Source of the DNA: WYZ-LMO8 sp964586135
GTDB taxonomy: Archaea > Thermoproteota > Methanomethylicia > Nezhaarchaeales > WYZ-LMO8
Assembly (NCBI GenBank): GCA_964586135.1
Contig: CAZPGS010000035.1
Coordinates: 1-8,077, forward strand
Direction of reading: 5' to 3'
DNA length: 8,077 bases
This document shows positions 1 through 4,530 of the stretch, piece by piece. Each line of letters starts with the position of its first letter. Positions within the stretch are counted from its first letter, which is position 1. The translations under genes were made by a program, and so were the position numbers. The notes below the pieces were generated by a model, which was not told the origin of the DNA, ran no database searches, and saw only the letters and a program-made list of their open reading frames with translations.

Positions 1-132
1 CACTTTCTCCAACAACCCATAGCACTTAAGCAGGTCGAAGAAGAGCTTGAGACGATGAGGATTGAGGGGGTGCCCCCTTCCAAAGTCGTACTTCAAGTAG
101 ACGTCGCTATAGACTATCACAGTTTTGTCCAA
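1..132 (-). CDS. Histone deacetylase / AcuC-family amidohydrolase, N-terminal part only
   Basis: Only the first 44 codons are in the window; the gene continues past the left edge. Translation from a TTG at 132 gives M-DKTVIVYSDVYLKYDFG followed by RGHPLNPHRLKLFFDLLK. This matches the conserved N-terminus of the histone-deacetylase / acetoin-utilisation (AcuC) / acetylpolyamine amidohydrolase superfamily: a short beta strand, then KYDFGxGHPxxPxRL. Family members are metal-dependent deacetylases of acetyl-lysine or acetylpolyamines; the metal-binding His and Asp residues lie beyond the edge, so activity cannot be judged. Start choice: an AGGAGG at 140-145 lies 7 nt before the TTG, while the next candidate, GTG at 120, has no well-placed ribosome site and would cut the first strand. 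The frame is open upstream to a TAA at 286-288 but has no ATG or GTG there. It is transcribed divergently from dut. Confidence 0.82.
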   Translation of the reverse strand, partial: MDKTVIVYSDVYLKYDFGRGHPLNPHRLKLFFDLLKCYGLLEKV

Positions 133-139
133 GACGGCC

Positions 140-145
140 CCTCCT
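140..145 (-). promoter_or_regulatory. Ribosome binding site deciding the TTG start of the HDAC-family gene
   Basis: Read on the minus strand this is AGGAGG, a strong Shine-Dalgarno match, with 7 nt to the TTG at 130-132. It favours TTG over the downstream GTG at 118-120. The exact 9-mer CCTAGGAGG that contains it recurs on the same strand at 221-229, where no start codon follows. Confidence 0.6.
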
Positions 146-304
146 AGGTCGAAGGCCTCCTTCAGCCTATATCCACAGTATTTTGCGAGGTTTTTGAAGT
201 TTTCCGTCGATCTACGAGGTCCTCCTAGGAGTCTAAGGCCCCACGCCTTTGTGCGACCGTCAGTTCTAGAGGGCTTAGACCGTGATTAACGCTTGAAGCC
301 TCTT

Positions 305-321
305 AGAGCTATTAAGGCTCT
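305..321 (+). promoter_or_regulatory. Putative dut promoter (TATA-like box inside a short inverted repeat)
   Basis: AGAGCTATTAAGGCTCT carries a TATA-like core (TATTAA) centred near 313, about 24 nt upstream of the expected transcription start near 337. This would give a leader of roughly 17 nt before the ATG at 355. The core is flanked by 5-bp inverted arms, AGAGC (305-309) and GCTCT (317-321). The upstream half resembles the thrC promoter (AGAGCT followed by TTTTTAAG). The rest of 133-304 shows no gene: it holds A-rich stretches near 180-205 (minus-strand AAAATAC and CAAAAAC) that could serve the leftward HDAC gene, but none is convincing. Confidence 0.45.
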
Positions 322-340
322 CGGCGCTAGAGCTGAGTGT

Positions 341-352
341 GGAGGGTGGAGG
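341..352 (+). promoter_or_regulatory. Doubled Shine-Dalgarno sequence of dut
   Basis: GGAGGGTGGAGG contains two GGAGG matches, ending 9 nt and 2 nt before the ATG at 355. The first has the usual spacing, which supports ATG 355 over the in-frame GTG at 337. A leaderless start at GTG 337 remains possible because the predicted transcription start falls close to it. Confidence 0.5.
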
Positions 353-354
353 GC

Positions 355-870
355 ATGGCCGTGATACCCGGGCACGACGTCTTGAAGATGGGCGCAGTCT
401 CGGGTTTGCTAGACGGCGCGATACAAGCTCAACCTGCCGGGGTGGACTTGACGGTGGGCGAGGTCTATAGGTTTAAGGGGCACGGGCTCTTGGGCTTCTC
501 AGACAAGTCGAGGGCGTTGCCGAGCCTCGAGAAGTTGGAGTTCGACGATGAGGAGAGGTTGTTCTTAGAAAGGGGGGCCTATAGGATCAGGTACAACGAG
601 GTGGTGAGGGTCCCGAGCGATTGCGTTGCGATAGGCCTCCCGCGCTCTAGCCTCGTGAGGATGGGGGCTACGGTGATAAGCGCGCTGTGGGACCCAGGCT
701 ACGAGGGCAGGGGCGAGGGCCTACTGATCGTCGAGAACCCTCACGGCATAGTCCTCGAGAAAAACGCTAGAGTCGCGCAACTGGTATTCATAAGGCTCGA
801 GTCCAAGCCTATGAGCGAGTACAGAGGCATTTACATGCACGAGGGCCTGCTTAGAGACCGCCAGCCGTAG
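355..870 (+). CDS. dut: Deoxyuridine 5'-triphosphate nucleotidohydrolase (archaeal DCD-type dUTPase)
   Basis: Hydrolyses dUTP to dUMP and diphosphate, keeping uracil out of DNA and supplying dUMP for thymidylate synthesis; cytosolic, and trimeric in the family. The 171-residue product has the DCD/dUTPase fold signatures in order: AQPAGVDLTVGEVYRF (about 25-40, conserved Asp31), VPSDCVAIGLPRSSLVRMG (86-104, with the RSSL phosphate-binding motif at 97-100), ALWDPGYEGRGEG (110-122) and ARVAQLVFIRLES (138-150). The catalytic Glu that dCTP deaminases carry just after the DPG motif appears replaced by a hydrophobic residue in GLLIV (122-126), so I infer a dUTPase rather than a dCTP deaminase; that rests on an ungapped mental alignment. 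Length is normal for the archaeal family. ATG 355 is chosen from the ribosome site; GTG 337 would add six residues. Its last 40 nt overlap the convergent YkgJ-like gene. Confidence 0.88.
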   Translation: MAVIPGHDVLKMGAVSGLLDGAIQAQPAGVDLTVGEVYRFKGHGLLGFSDKSRALPSLEKLEFDDEERLFLERGAYRIRYNEVVRVPSDCVAIGLPRSSLVRMGATVISALWDPGYEGRGEGLLIVENPHGIVLEKNARVAQLVFIRLESKPMSEYRGIYMHEGLLRDRQP

Positions 871-1310
871 AACTTCTTCCAAGTCTCGATTACCTTGGGC
901 AATATGGGCTCTATCAGAGGGCCCCTATAGGCCCCCGAGCACCTTGTGTCGACGTATACGCCATACTTGAAGCCCATATTGTCAATGTATAGTGCGTCAC
1001 TGTCCTCAGGAGCCCCCACTCTTACGTAGAAGGGATATATCCTGCAAACACCCGGCCTCTCTAGGTATATCATGCATCTCGCGAGGCCCCCTTCGTAGTC
1101 CAAGAACACGCAGGACCCGTCGGGCTTCTTGGCCAAGGCTATCTTTCCGTTGACTTGGACTATGAAGGGGCCGAACGACTTGTATATCCTCAGGGCCTCG
1201 TGAAGGAACAGCGAGACGAGGAAGTCGCAACAGCACCGCCCGCACCTTATGCAGGTCCACCTCTTCACTTTTCTCCACGGGACGTAGTCGTGCTTGGACA
1301 ACGAAGCCAC
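831..1310 (-). CDS. YkgJ-family CxxCxxCC protein (putative zinc/iron-binding, UPF0153-like)
   Basis: A 159-residue protein with the cysteine pattern of the YkgJ / UPF0153 family. CIRCGRCCCDF (residues 20-30) gives CxxCxxCC plus an extra Cys; then CVFL (67-70), CMIYLERPGVCRIYPF (79-94, the family's Cys-Y-x2-RP-x2-CRxYPF block), and a last conserved-looking Cys at 124 in DTRCSG. These cysteines are thought to bind zinc or an iron-sulfur cluster; the cellular role of the family is not established, and I see no neighbour that fixes it. There is no signal peptide or membrane segment, so it is probably cytosolic. The start is GTG at 1310, about 25 nt downstream of a TATA-like box and without a Shine-Dalgarno, so the transcript is probably leaderless. 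Its 3' end lies inside the convergent dut gene (40-nt overlap). Confidence 0.82.
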   Translation of the reverse strand: MASLSKHDYVPWRKVKRWTCIRCGRCCCDFLVSLFLHEALRIYKSFGPFIVQVNGKIALAKKPDGSCVFLDYEGGLARCMIYLERPGVCRIYPFYVRVGAPEDSDALYIDNMGFKYGVYVDTRCSGAYRGPLIEPILPKVIETWKKFYGWRSLSRPSCM

Positions 1311-1331
1311 CTTTGAGTCCTCTTAGGGACG

Positions 1332-1338
1332 TATTTAA
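1332..1338 (-). promoter_or_regulatory. TATA box of the YkgJ-like gene (leaderless promoter)
   Basis: The minus strand reads GTGAGTTAAATACG, with TTAAATA centred at 1335, about 25 nt upstream of the GTG at 1310. That spacing puts the transcription start at or next to the start codon, typical of leaderless archaeal mRNAs, and agrees with the lack of a ribosome site there. The GTGAG on its upstream side would be the BRE position. Confidence 0.55.
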
Positions 1339-1381
1339 CTCACGCGACCTCTTTTCTAAGCTTTCTGCGACGTGAGTTTAA
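1334..1381. repeat. Inverted repeat joining two divergent promoter-like elements
   Basis: The left arm TTTAACTCACG (1334-1344) and right arm CGTGAGTTTAA (1371-1381) are reverse complements at 10 of 11 positions, with an uninterrupted 8-bp core (AACTCACG at 1337-1344, CGTGAGTT at 1371-1378) and a 26-bp spacer. Each arm coincides with a BRE/TATA-like sequence firing away from the centre: the left one drives the YkgJ-like gene, the right one points toward the DUF2192-thrB operon. It may be a shared operator or simply two similar core promoters back to back. Confidence 0.5.
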
Positions 1382-1382
1382 G
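1371..1382 (+). promoter_or_regulatory. Possible rightward promoter toward the DUF2192-thrB operon
   Basis: CGTGAGTTTAAG has a TATA-like TTTAA centred near 1379, predicting transcription start at about 1400-1405. This is just at the ATG of a 30-codon ORF (1399-1491) and about 110 nt ahead of the DUF2192 start. It repeats, inverted, the sequence of the YkgJ-like promoter. Confidence 0.35.
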
Positions 1383-1398
1383 GCCGTTAATCCTCCAG

Positions 1399-1491
1399 AT
1401 GTCCCTCGCAGGGCTCGTCGACCCTAAGAGGACGTCCTGTTGCAACATCTTTTTATTAGCCGAGGCTCGATATCTCCTAAAGGGCCTGTAG
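1399..1491 (+). CDS. Possible 30-residue leader ORF upstream of the DUF2192-thrB operon
   Basis: ATG at 1399 opens 30 codons (MSLAGLVDPK... ...LLKGL) ending with TAG at 1489-1491, 20 nt before the DUF2192 ATG. A TATA-like element centred about 20 nt upstream would allow leaderless translation. The peptide has a Cys-Cys pair and a hydrophobic C-terminal half but no recognisable domain, and only one Thr, so it does not look like a classical threonine attenuator. An ORF of this size can easily arise by chance, and it uses codons such as CGA and a TTA-TTA pair that look uncommon in the neighbouring genes. I list it as a candidate only. Confidence 0.15.
   Translation: MSLAGLVDPKRTSCCNIFLLAEARYLLKGL
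1450..1458 (+). promoter_or_regulatory. Alternative TATA-like box for the DUF2192-thrB operon
   Basis: TTTTTATTA in the intergenic region would place transcription start near 1478, leaving a leader of about 34 nt before the ATG at 1512. That leader contains GGTG at 1499-1502, 9 nt before the ATG and a weak match to the archaeal anti-Shine-Dalgarno. The T run could equally be the end of an upstream short transcript. Confidence 0.35.
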
Positions 1492-1511
1492 CGAGCACGG
1501 TGTGTTGAGAA

Positions 1512-2216
1512 ATGCCCATGAACAAGGCCTATAAGCTTCACGTGGACGCCTGTAACGAAGTGTTGAGCTCGATCCTCACGGGATCCATTAGCAACAGGAC
1601 AGAGGCTGTCGAGAAGCTGGTAGAGGCCTACAAAAAGCGGGGGATAGGACCCATAAGGGGCTGGTCTTCGAAGAACCTCTACGACAAGGAGATGGCCATG
1701 GTCTATCTCGTCTGCAAGCGGGGCCTAGGCCTAGAGCTTAGTGAAAAACCCGCCTTAAGCCGCATCTTCTCGTATGAGGACAAGTACGAGGACATATGCC
1801 GTGAGATACTCGAAGGGGCTAGGCCCTACGACGTCATCCAGAGAATCGCCGGTAATGTGGACAAGAACATGATATTTAGGGCTCTGAGGTTGATGCTAAC
1901 GGCCGTCGTCTTGGGATTTGAGGAGGAGGACAAGCTCTTTAAGCTCCACAAAGCCTTGGCCGAAGAGTTCAAAGAGTACGAGAAGGGCTTCCGCTCATAC
2001 ATTAAGTTTTACGTAGCCCTAAGGGTCGCTGAGAAAATAGCCTCGGGGGAGGTCAAGAGCAAGAAAGAAAAGGAGGCCTTGAAGCTGGCCATGTGCTTGA
2101 GAGTTGGTGCGGAGCGCGAAGCCCCGCCAGACGAGCTTATATCGCTCATAGCCAAAGAGGTGTTTGGCGCCCCCGAGGGCGTCATTAACAAGGTCCTGAG
2201 AGGTGCTAGGCCGTGA
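1512..2216 (+). CDS. Conserved archaeal protein of unknown function (DUF2192-like)
   Basis: A 234-residue, highly charged (Lys/Glu-rich) protein that looks mostly alpha-helical, with no signal peptide or membrane segment. The block around residues 42-65 (KRGIGPIRGWS, then NLYDKEMAMVY) and the following KRGLGL resemble what I remember of DUF2192, an uncharacterised family of Crenarchaeota; this assignment is from memory of the pattern. No catalytic motif is visible and I assign no function. Two ATGs start the frame (1512 and 1518); the first is used, having a GGTG 9 nt upstream. The stop TGA overlaps the thrB ATG in a TGATG junction, so the two are co-transcribed and probably translationally coupled. 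This places the protein at least in the threonine operon and possibly in its metabolism or control. Confidence 0.78.
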   Translation: MPMNKAYKLHVDACNEVLSSILTGSISNRTEAVEKLVEAYKKRGIGPIRGWSSKNLYDKEMAMVYLVCKRGLGLELSEKPALSRIFSYEDKYEDICREILEGARPYDVIQRIAGNVDKNMIFRALRLMLTAVVLGFEEEDKLFKLHKALAEEFKEYEKGFRSYIKFYVALRVAEKIASGEVKSKKEKEALKLAMCLRVGAEREAPPDELISLIAKEVFGAPEGVINKVLRGARP

Positions 2217-3148
2217 TGGTCGCTAGGGCTCCGGCCACTTCAGCGAACTTGGGCCCCGGCTTCGACGTCATAGGTGTGGCCTTAGACTTAGCCTACGATG
2301 AAGTCGAGGTGGAGGTGGAGGAAGGGGAGGGGGTGGAGGTAGAGGTAGAGGGGGTGGAGGCCCACGAGATACCCAGGAGCCCTGAGAAGAACACCGCGGG
2401 CTTGGTCGCGAAAGAGCTGTTGGAGAGGAAGGGGGCGAGGGCGTACCTGAAGATCAAGATAAGGAAGGGCGTGCCTCAGGGAGTGGGCTTGGGAAGCAGC
2501 GCGGCTAGCGCATCAGCAACTGCTGCTGCAGTGGCTAGGGCTCTGGGGTTGCGGCTGAGCCCTCAAGAGCTAATAAAGGTGGCTTCTCGAGGAGAGGTGG
2601 CTTCTTCGGGCGTGGCACACGCAGATAACGTTGCACCTTCGATCCTAGGGGGGTTTGCCGTTATATTGAGCTACGACCCCCTCAGCGTCGAGAAGCTCGC
2701 GCCCCCTCCTCACTTGGAGTTCGCCCTGGCCATCCCGAAAAACTTGAAGAAAACCACTAAAAGGGCGCGCGCAGTGCTGCCCAAGAGCATAAGCCTCAAA
2801 GAGCACGTCGAGGCCATGGCCTCTTACTCCATGCTCCTCGTGGGCATCCTCAAGGGAGACGTTGAACTGATAGGCAAGGCCATGTGCTCTGACAGAATAG
2901 TCGAGGCGGCGAGGGCGGGGCTCTACCCCGGATTTCTGAAAGTCAAGGAGGCGGCTATGAGGGCCGGCGCGTTCGGGGCCACCTTAAGCGGGGCTGGGCC
3001 GACGGTCATAGCCGTGACTGACGCTAGAAGGGACGATGCTTGGATCATAGCGGAGGCCATGAAGGGCGCTTACGAAGAAGAGGGGATAGAGTGCTCAGCC
3101 GCCGTCTGCAGGCCGAGGGCCGTGGGCGTGGAGGTCTTCGAGAGATAG
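2216..3148 (+). CDS. thrB: Homoserine kinase (GHMP kinase family)
   Basis: Phosphorylates L-homoserine with ATP to O-phosphohomoserine, the penultimate step of threonine synthesis, in the cytosol. The 310-residue protein has all three GHMP motifs: ARAPATSANLGPGFDVIG at 3-20, the ATP phosphate-binding PQGVGLGSSAAS at 87-98, and the C-terminal GATLSGAGPTVIAV at 254-267. The conserved HADNVAPSILGG (135-146) also fits homoserine kinase rather than mevalonate or galactokinase members. Length is typical. ATG 2216 is preferred; GTG 2213 would add one Met. A GAGGTG lies 10 nt upstream inside the DUF2192 gene, and the TGATG junction suggests coupled translation. Residues 28-48 are an unusual Val/Glu alternation encoded by a G-rich tract. 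The last 26 codons overlap thrC, which makes the enzyme for the next step, on the other strand. Confidence 0.95.
   Translation: MVARAPATSANLGPGFDVIGVALDLAYDEVEVEVEEGEGVEVEVEGVEAHEIPRSPEKNTAGLVAKELLERKGARAYLKIKIRKGVPQGVGLGSSAASASATAAAVARALGLRLSPQELIKVASRGEVASSGVAHADNVAPSILGGFAVILSYDPLSVEKLAPPPHLEFALAIPKNLKKTTKRARAVLPKSISLKEHVEAMASYSMLLVGILKGDVELIGKAMCSDRIVEAARAGLYPGFLKVKEAAMRAGAFGATLSGAGPTVIAVTDARRDDAWIIAEAMKGAYEEEGIECSAAVCRPRAVGVEVFER
2306..2360 (+). repeat. C-free G-rich low-complexity tract with repeated GGAGGT/GGTGGAGG units
   Basis: These 55 nt contain no C and are built from GAGGTG, GTGGAG and GAGGTA triplet pairs, including runs of four and five G. They encode the alternating Val/Glu stretch of ThrB (about residues 30-48), which probably forms two antiparallel strands of an acidic hairpin. 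The RNA has several perfect Shine-Dalgarno-like matches and enough G runs for quadruplex formation. Confidence 0.7.
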
Positions 3149-4377
3149 TTGTCGCCTAGCAAGGCCTTAACGAATTCGTCGATCTCTTCTGCATGTTGAA
3201 GCTCCACGAACTTGGGGCTCATCTTCAAGACTATTTCTGGGTCCTTAAGTCCGTGCCCCGTGGCCACGCACACGACGACATCTCCCCTGTCCACGAGGCG
3301 CTGACTCATCGCCTTAGCCAAGCCAGCTATAGAAGCAGCGCTGGCTGGCTCGACGAAGAGGCCCTCTGTGGAGGCCAAGAGCCTCTGCGCCTTGAGTATC
3401 TCGTCATCTGAAGCGGTGATTATCGTGCCTCTAGACTCCTTGACGGCCCTCAAAGCCTTCTTCCAATTGACAGGAGCCCCTATCCTTATCGCTGTGGCGA
3501 TAGTCTCCGGGTTAGGAACCCTCAAGAGCTGGTCGCTATTTTCCTGCAAGGTCTTTGCCAGAGGCGCTGCCCCCTCTGCCTGCACGCCTATCATTCTCGG
3601 AGTCCTGTCGGCCAGCCCCAGGAGCTTCAACTCCTTGAAGCCCTTCCATATCGCGCTTATGTTGCCGGCGTTGCCCACCGGCACTATGACCACGTCTGGG
3701 ACCCTGTAGCCCAGTTGCTCGTACACTTCGTAAGCGAGGGTCCTCTGCCCCTCAAGCCTGTAGGGGTTTACCGAGTTGAGCAAGTAGAGCGGGTAGATCG
3801 AGGAGAGCTTCCTGACGACCCTGAGGGCGTAGTCGAAGTCCCCCTTCACCGATATCACGTGCGCCCCGTAGGCCATGGCCTGAGCGAGCTTACCCAAAGC
3901 GACCTTGCCCGATGGCACTAGAACTATGCAGTGGAGCCCCGCCTTGGCCGCGTAGGCCGCGAGGGACGCCGAGGTGTTCCCCGTCGACGCGCATATCGTC
4001 ACCTTGGATCCCAGCTCCTTAGCCCTCGTAACCCCTACGGTCATCCCCCTGTCCTTGAACGACCCTGTCGGGTTCTCCCCCTCATTCTTCACGTAGACTG
4101 CCGGGTGGTTGAGGAGCTCTCCGAGCCTTCTGGAGCGGTGCAGGCCCGTCCCGCCCTCATAGAGCGTGACTGGTTCGCTCGACAACACGGGGAGCAACTC
4201 ACGGTAGCGCCAGACGTTGAAGGCCCTCTTCGACCACAGCTCGGCTAGATCGATGCCCATTAGCTCTGAGTAGTCGTACACCACGTCCAGCAGGTCCCCG
4301 CACTTCGGGCACGTGTAGACTATGTGAGACTGCGGGTACTCGGCCTTGCACTCTATGCATTGAAGGCGAAAGTTCAT
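3070..4377 (-). CDS. thrC: Threonine synthase (PLP-dependent, with N-terminal zinc-ribbon-like segment)
   Basis: Converts O-phosphohomoserine to threonine and phosphate, using pyridoxal phosphate. The 435-residue product begins with a CxxC-x12-CxxC segment (Cys7, Cys10, Cys23, Cys26), common in archaeal threonine synthases. The fold-II PLP core follows: NPTGSFKDRG with Schiff-base Lys108, STGNTSAS (131-138) contacting the cofactor, the glycine-rich VPVGNAGN (233-240) binding PLP phosphate, and ATGHGLKDP (372-380), which is typical of threonine synthase. The start is ATG 4377, with AGGAG 9 nt upstream and a TATA box further up; a TTG at 4464 would extend the frame by 29 residues across that promoter and is rejected. 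The last 25 residues, Ser/Thr/Ala-rich and looking unstructured, lie wholly inside the antisense of thrB. It may also receive readthrough from carAB upstream. Confidence 0.95.
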   Translation of the reverse strand: MNFRLQCIECKAEYPQSHIVYTCPKCGDLLDVVYDYSELMGIDLAELWSKRAFNVWRYRELLPVLSSEPVTLYEGGTGLHRSRRLGELLNHPAVYVKNEGENPTGSFKDRGMTVGVTRAKELGSKVTICASTGNTSASLAAYAAKAGLHCIVLVPSGKVALGKLAQAMAYGAHVISVKGDFDYALRVVRKLSSIYPLYLLNSVNPYRLEGQRTLAYEVYEQLGYRVPDVVIVPVGNAGNISAIWKGFKELKLLGLADRTPRMIGVQAEGAAPLAKTLQENSDQLLRVPNPETIATAIRIGAPVNWKKALRAVKESRGTIITASDDEILKAQRLLASTEGLFVEPASAASIAGLAKAMSQRLVDRGDVVVCVATGHGLKDPEIVLKMSPKFVELQHAEEIDEFVKALLGDNYLSKTSTPTALGLQTAAEHSIPSSS

Positions 4378-4386
4378 GAGGACCTT

Positions 4387-4391
4387 CTCCT
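4387..4391 (-). promoter_or_regulatory. Ribosome binding site deciding the thrC start
   Basis: The minus strand reads AGGAG, followed by 9 nt to the ATG at 4377. It fixes that ATG as the start rather than the upstream in-frame TTG. Confidence 0.6.
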
Positions 4392-4417
4392 GACAGCCTA
4401 CTGCTAATGTCGAGAAC

Positions 4418-4432
4418 GGCTTAAAAAGCTCT
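4418..4432 (-). promoter_or_regulatory. thrC promoter (BRE/TATA-like)
   Basis: The minus strand reads AGAGCTTTTTAAGCC, with TTTTTAA centred near 4424, predicting transcription start near 4399 and a leader of about 22 nt that contains the ribosome site. It lies in the 153-nt gap between carB and thrC, so thrC can be transcribed independently of carAB. The AGAGCT before the TATA matches that of the dut promoter. The remainder of the gap (4433-4530) shows no gene and no clear poly-T terminator; it has a 7-nt direct repeat, CTTGCGA, at 4501-4507 and 4516-4522. Confidence 0.55.
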
Positions 4433-4530
4433 GCAGGGTTCCTGTCCAACAGAGCGTATCTCAATGCTCTGAGGATGTAGTTTGAGTCGAGAGGAGAGGC
4501 CTTGCGATGAAGCTACTTGCGAGGCAGGCC

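Noticed and set aside
133..285. In-frame upstream extension of the HDAC-family gene
   Set aside because: The frame is open to a TAA at 286-288 but contains no ATG or GTG, and the residues do not resemble the family; the family start lies at the TTG at 132.
282..336. Possible C/D box small RNA (GTGATTA at 282-288, CTGA at 333-336)
   Set aside because: The C box has a mismatch, no internal D'/C' pair is present, the flanks do not form a terminal stem, and the region overlaps the dut promoter.
1356..1541. 61-codon open frame on the minus strand across the ykgJ-DUF2192 intergenic region
   Set aside because: It has no recognisable motif, overlaps the start of DUF2192, and lies opposite the likely operon promoter.
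3193..4248. Several open frames on the plus strand opposite thrC
   Set aside because: Shadow frames of a well-conserved PLP enzyme; no motifs and no promoter or ribosome site.
4378..4464. N-terminal extension of ThrC by 29 residues from a TTG at 4464
   Set aside because: It would translate through the TATA box, leader and ribosome site, while ATG 4377 gives the usual start just before the Cys cluster.
4387..4530. Intrinsic terminator after carB
   Set aside because: No hairpin with a following T run on the minus strand; the only T run belongs to the thrC TATA box.
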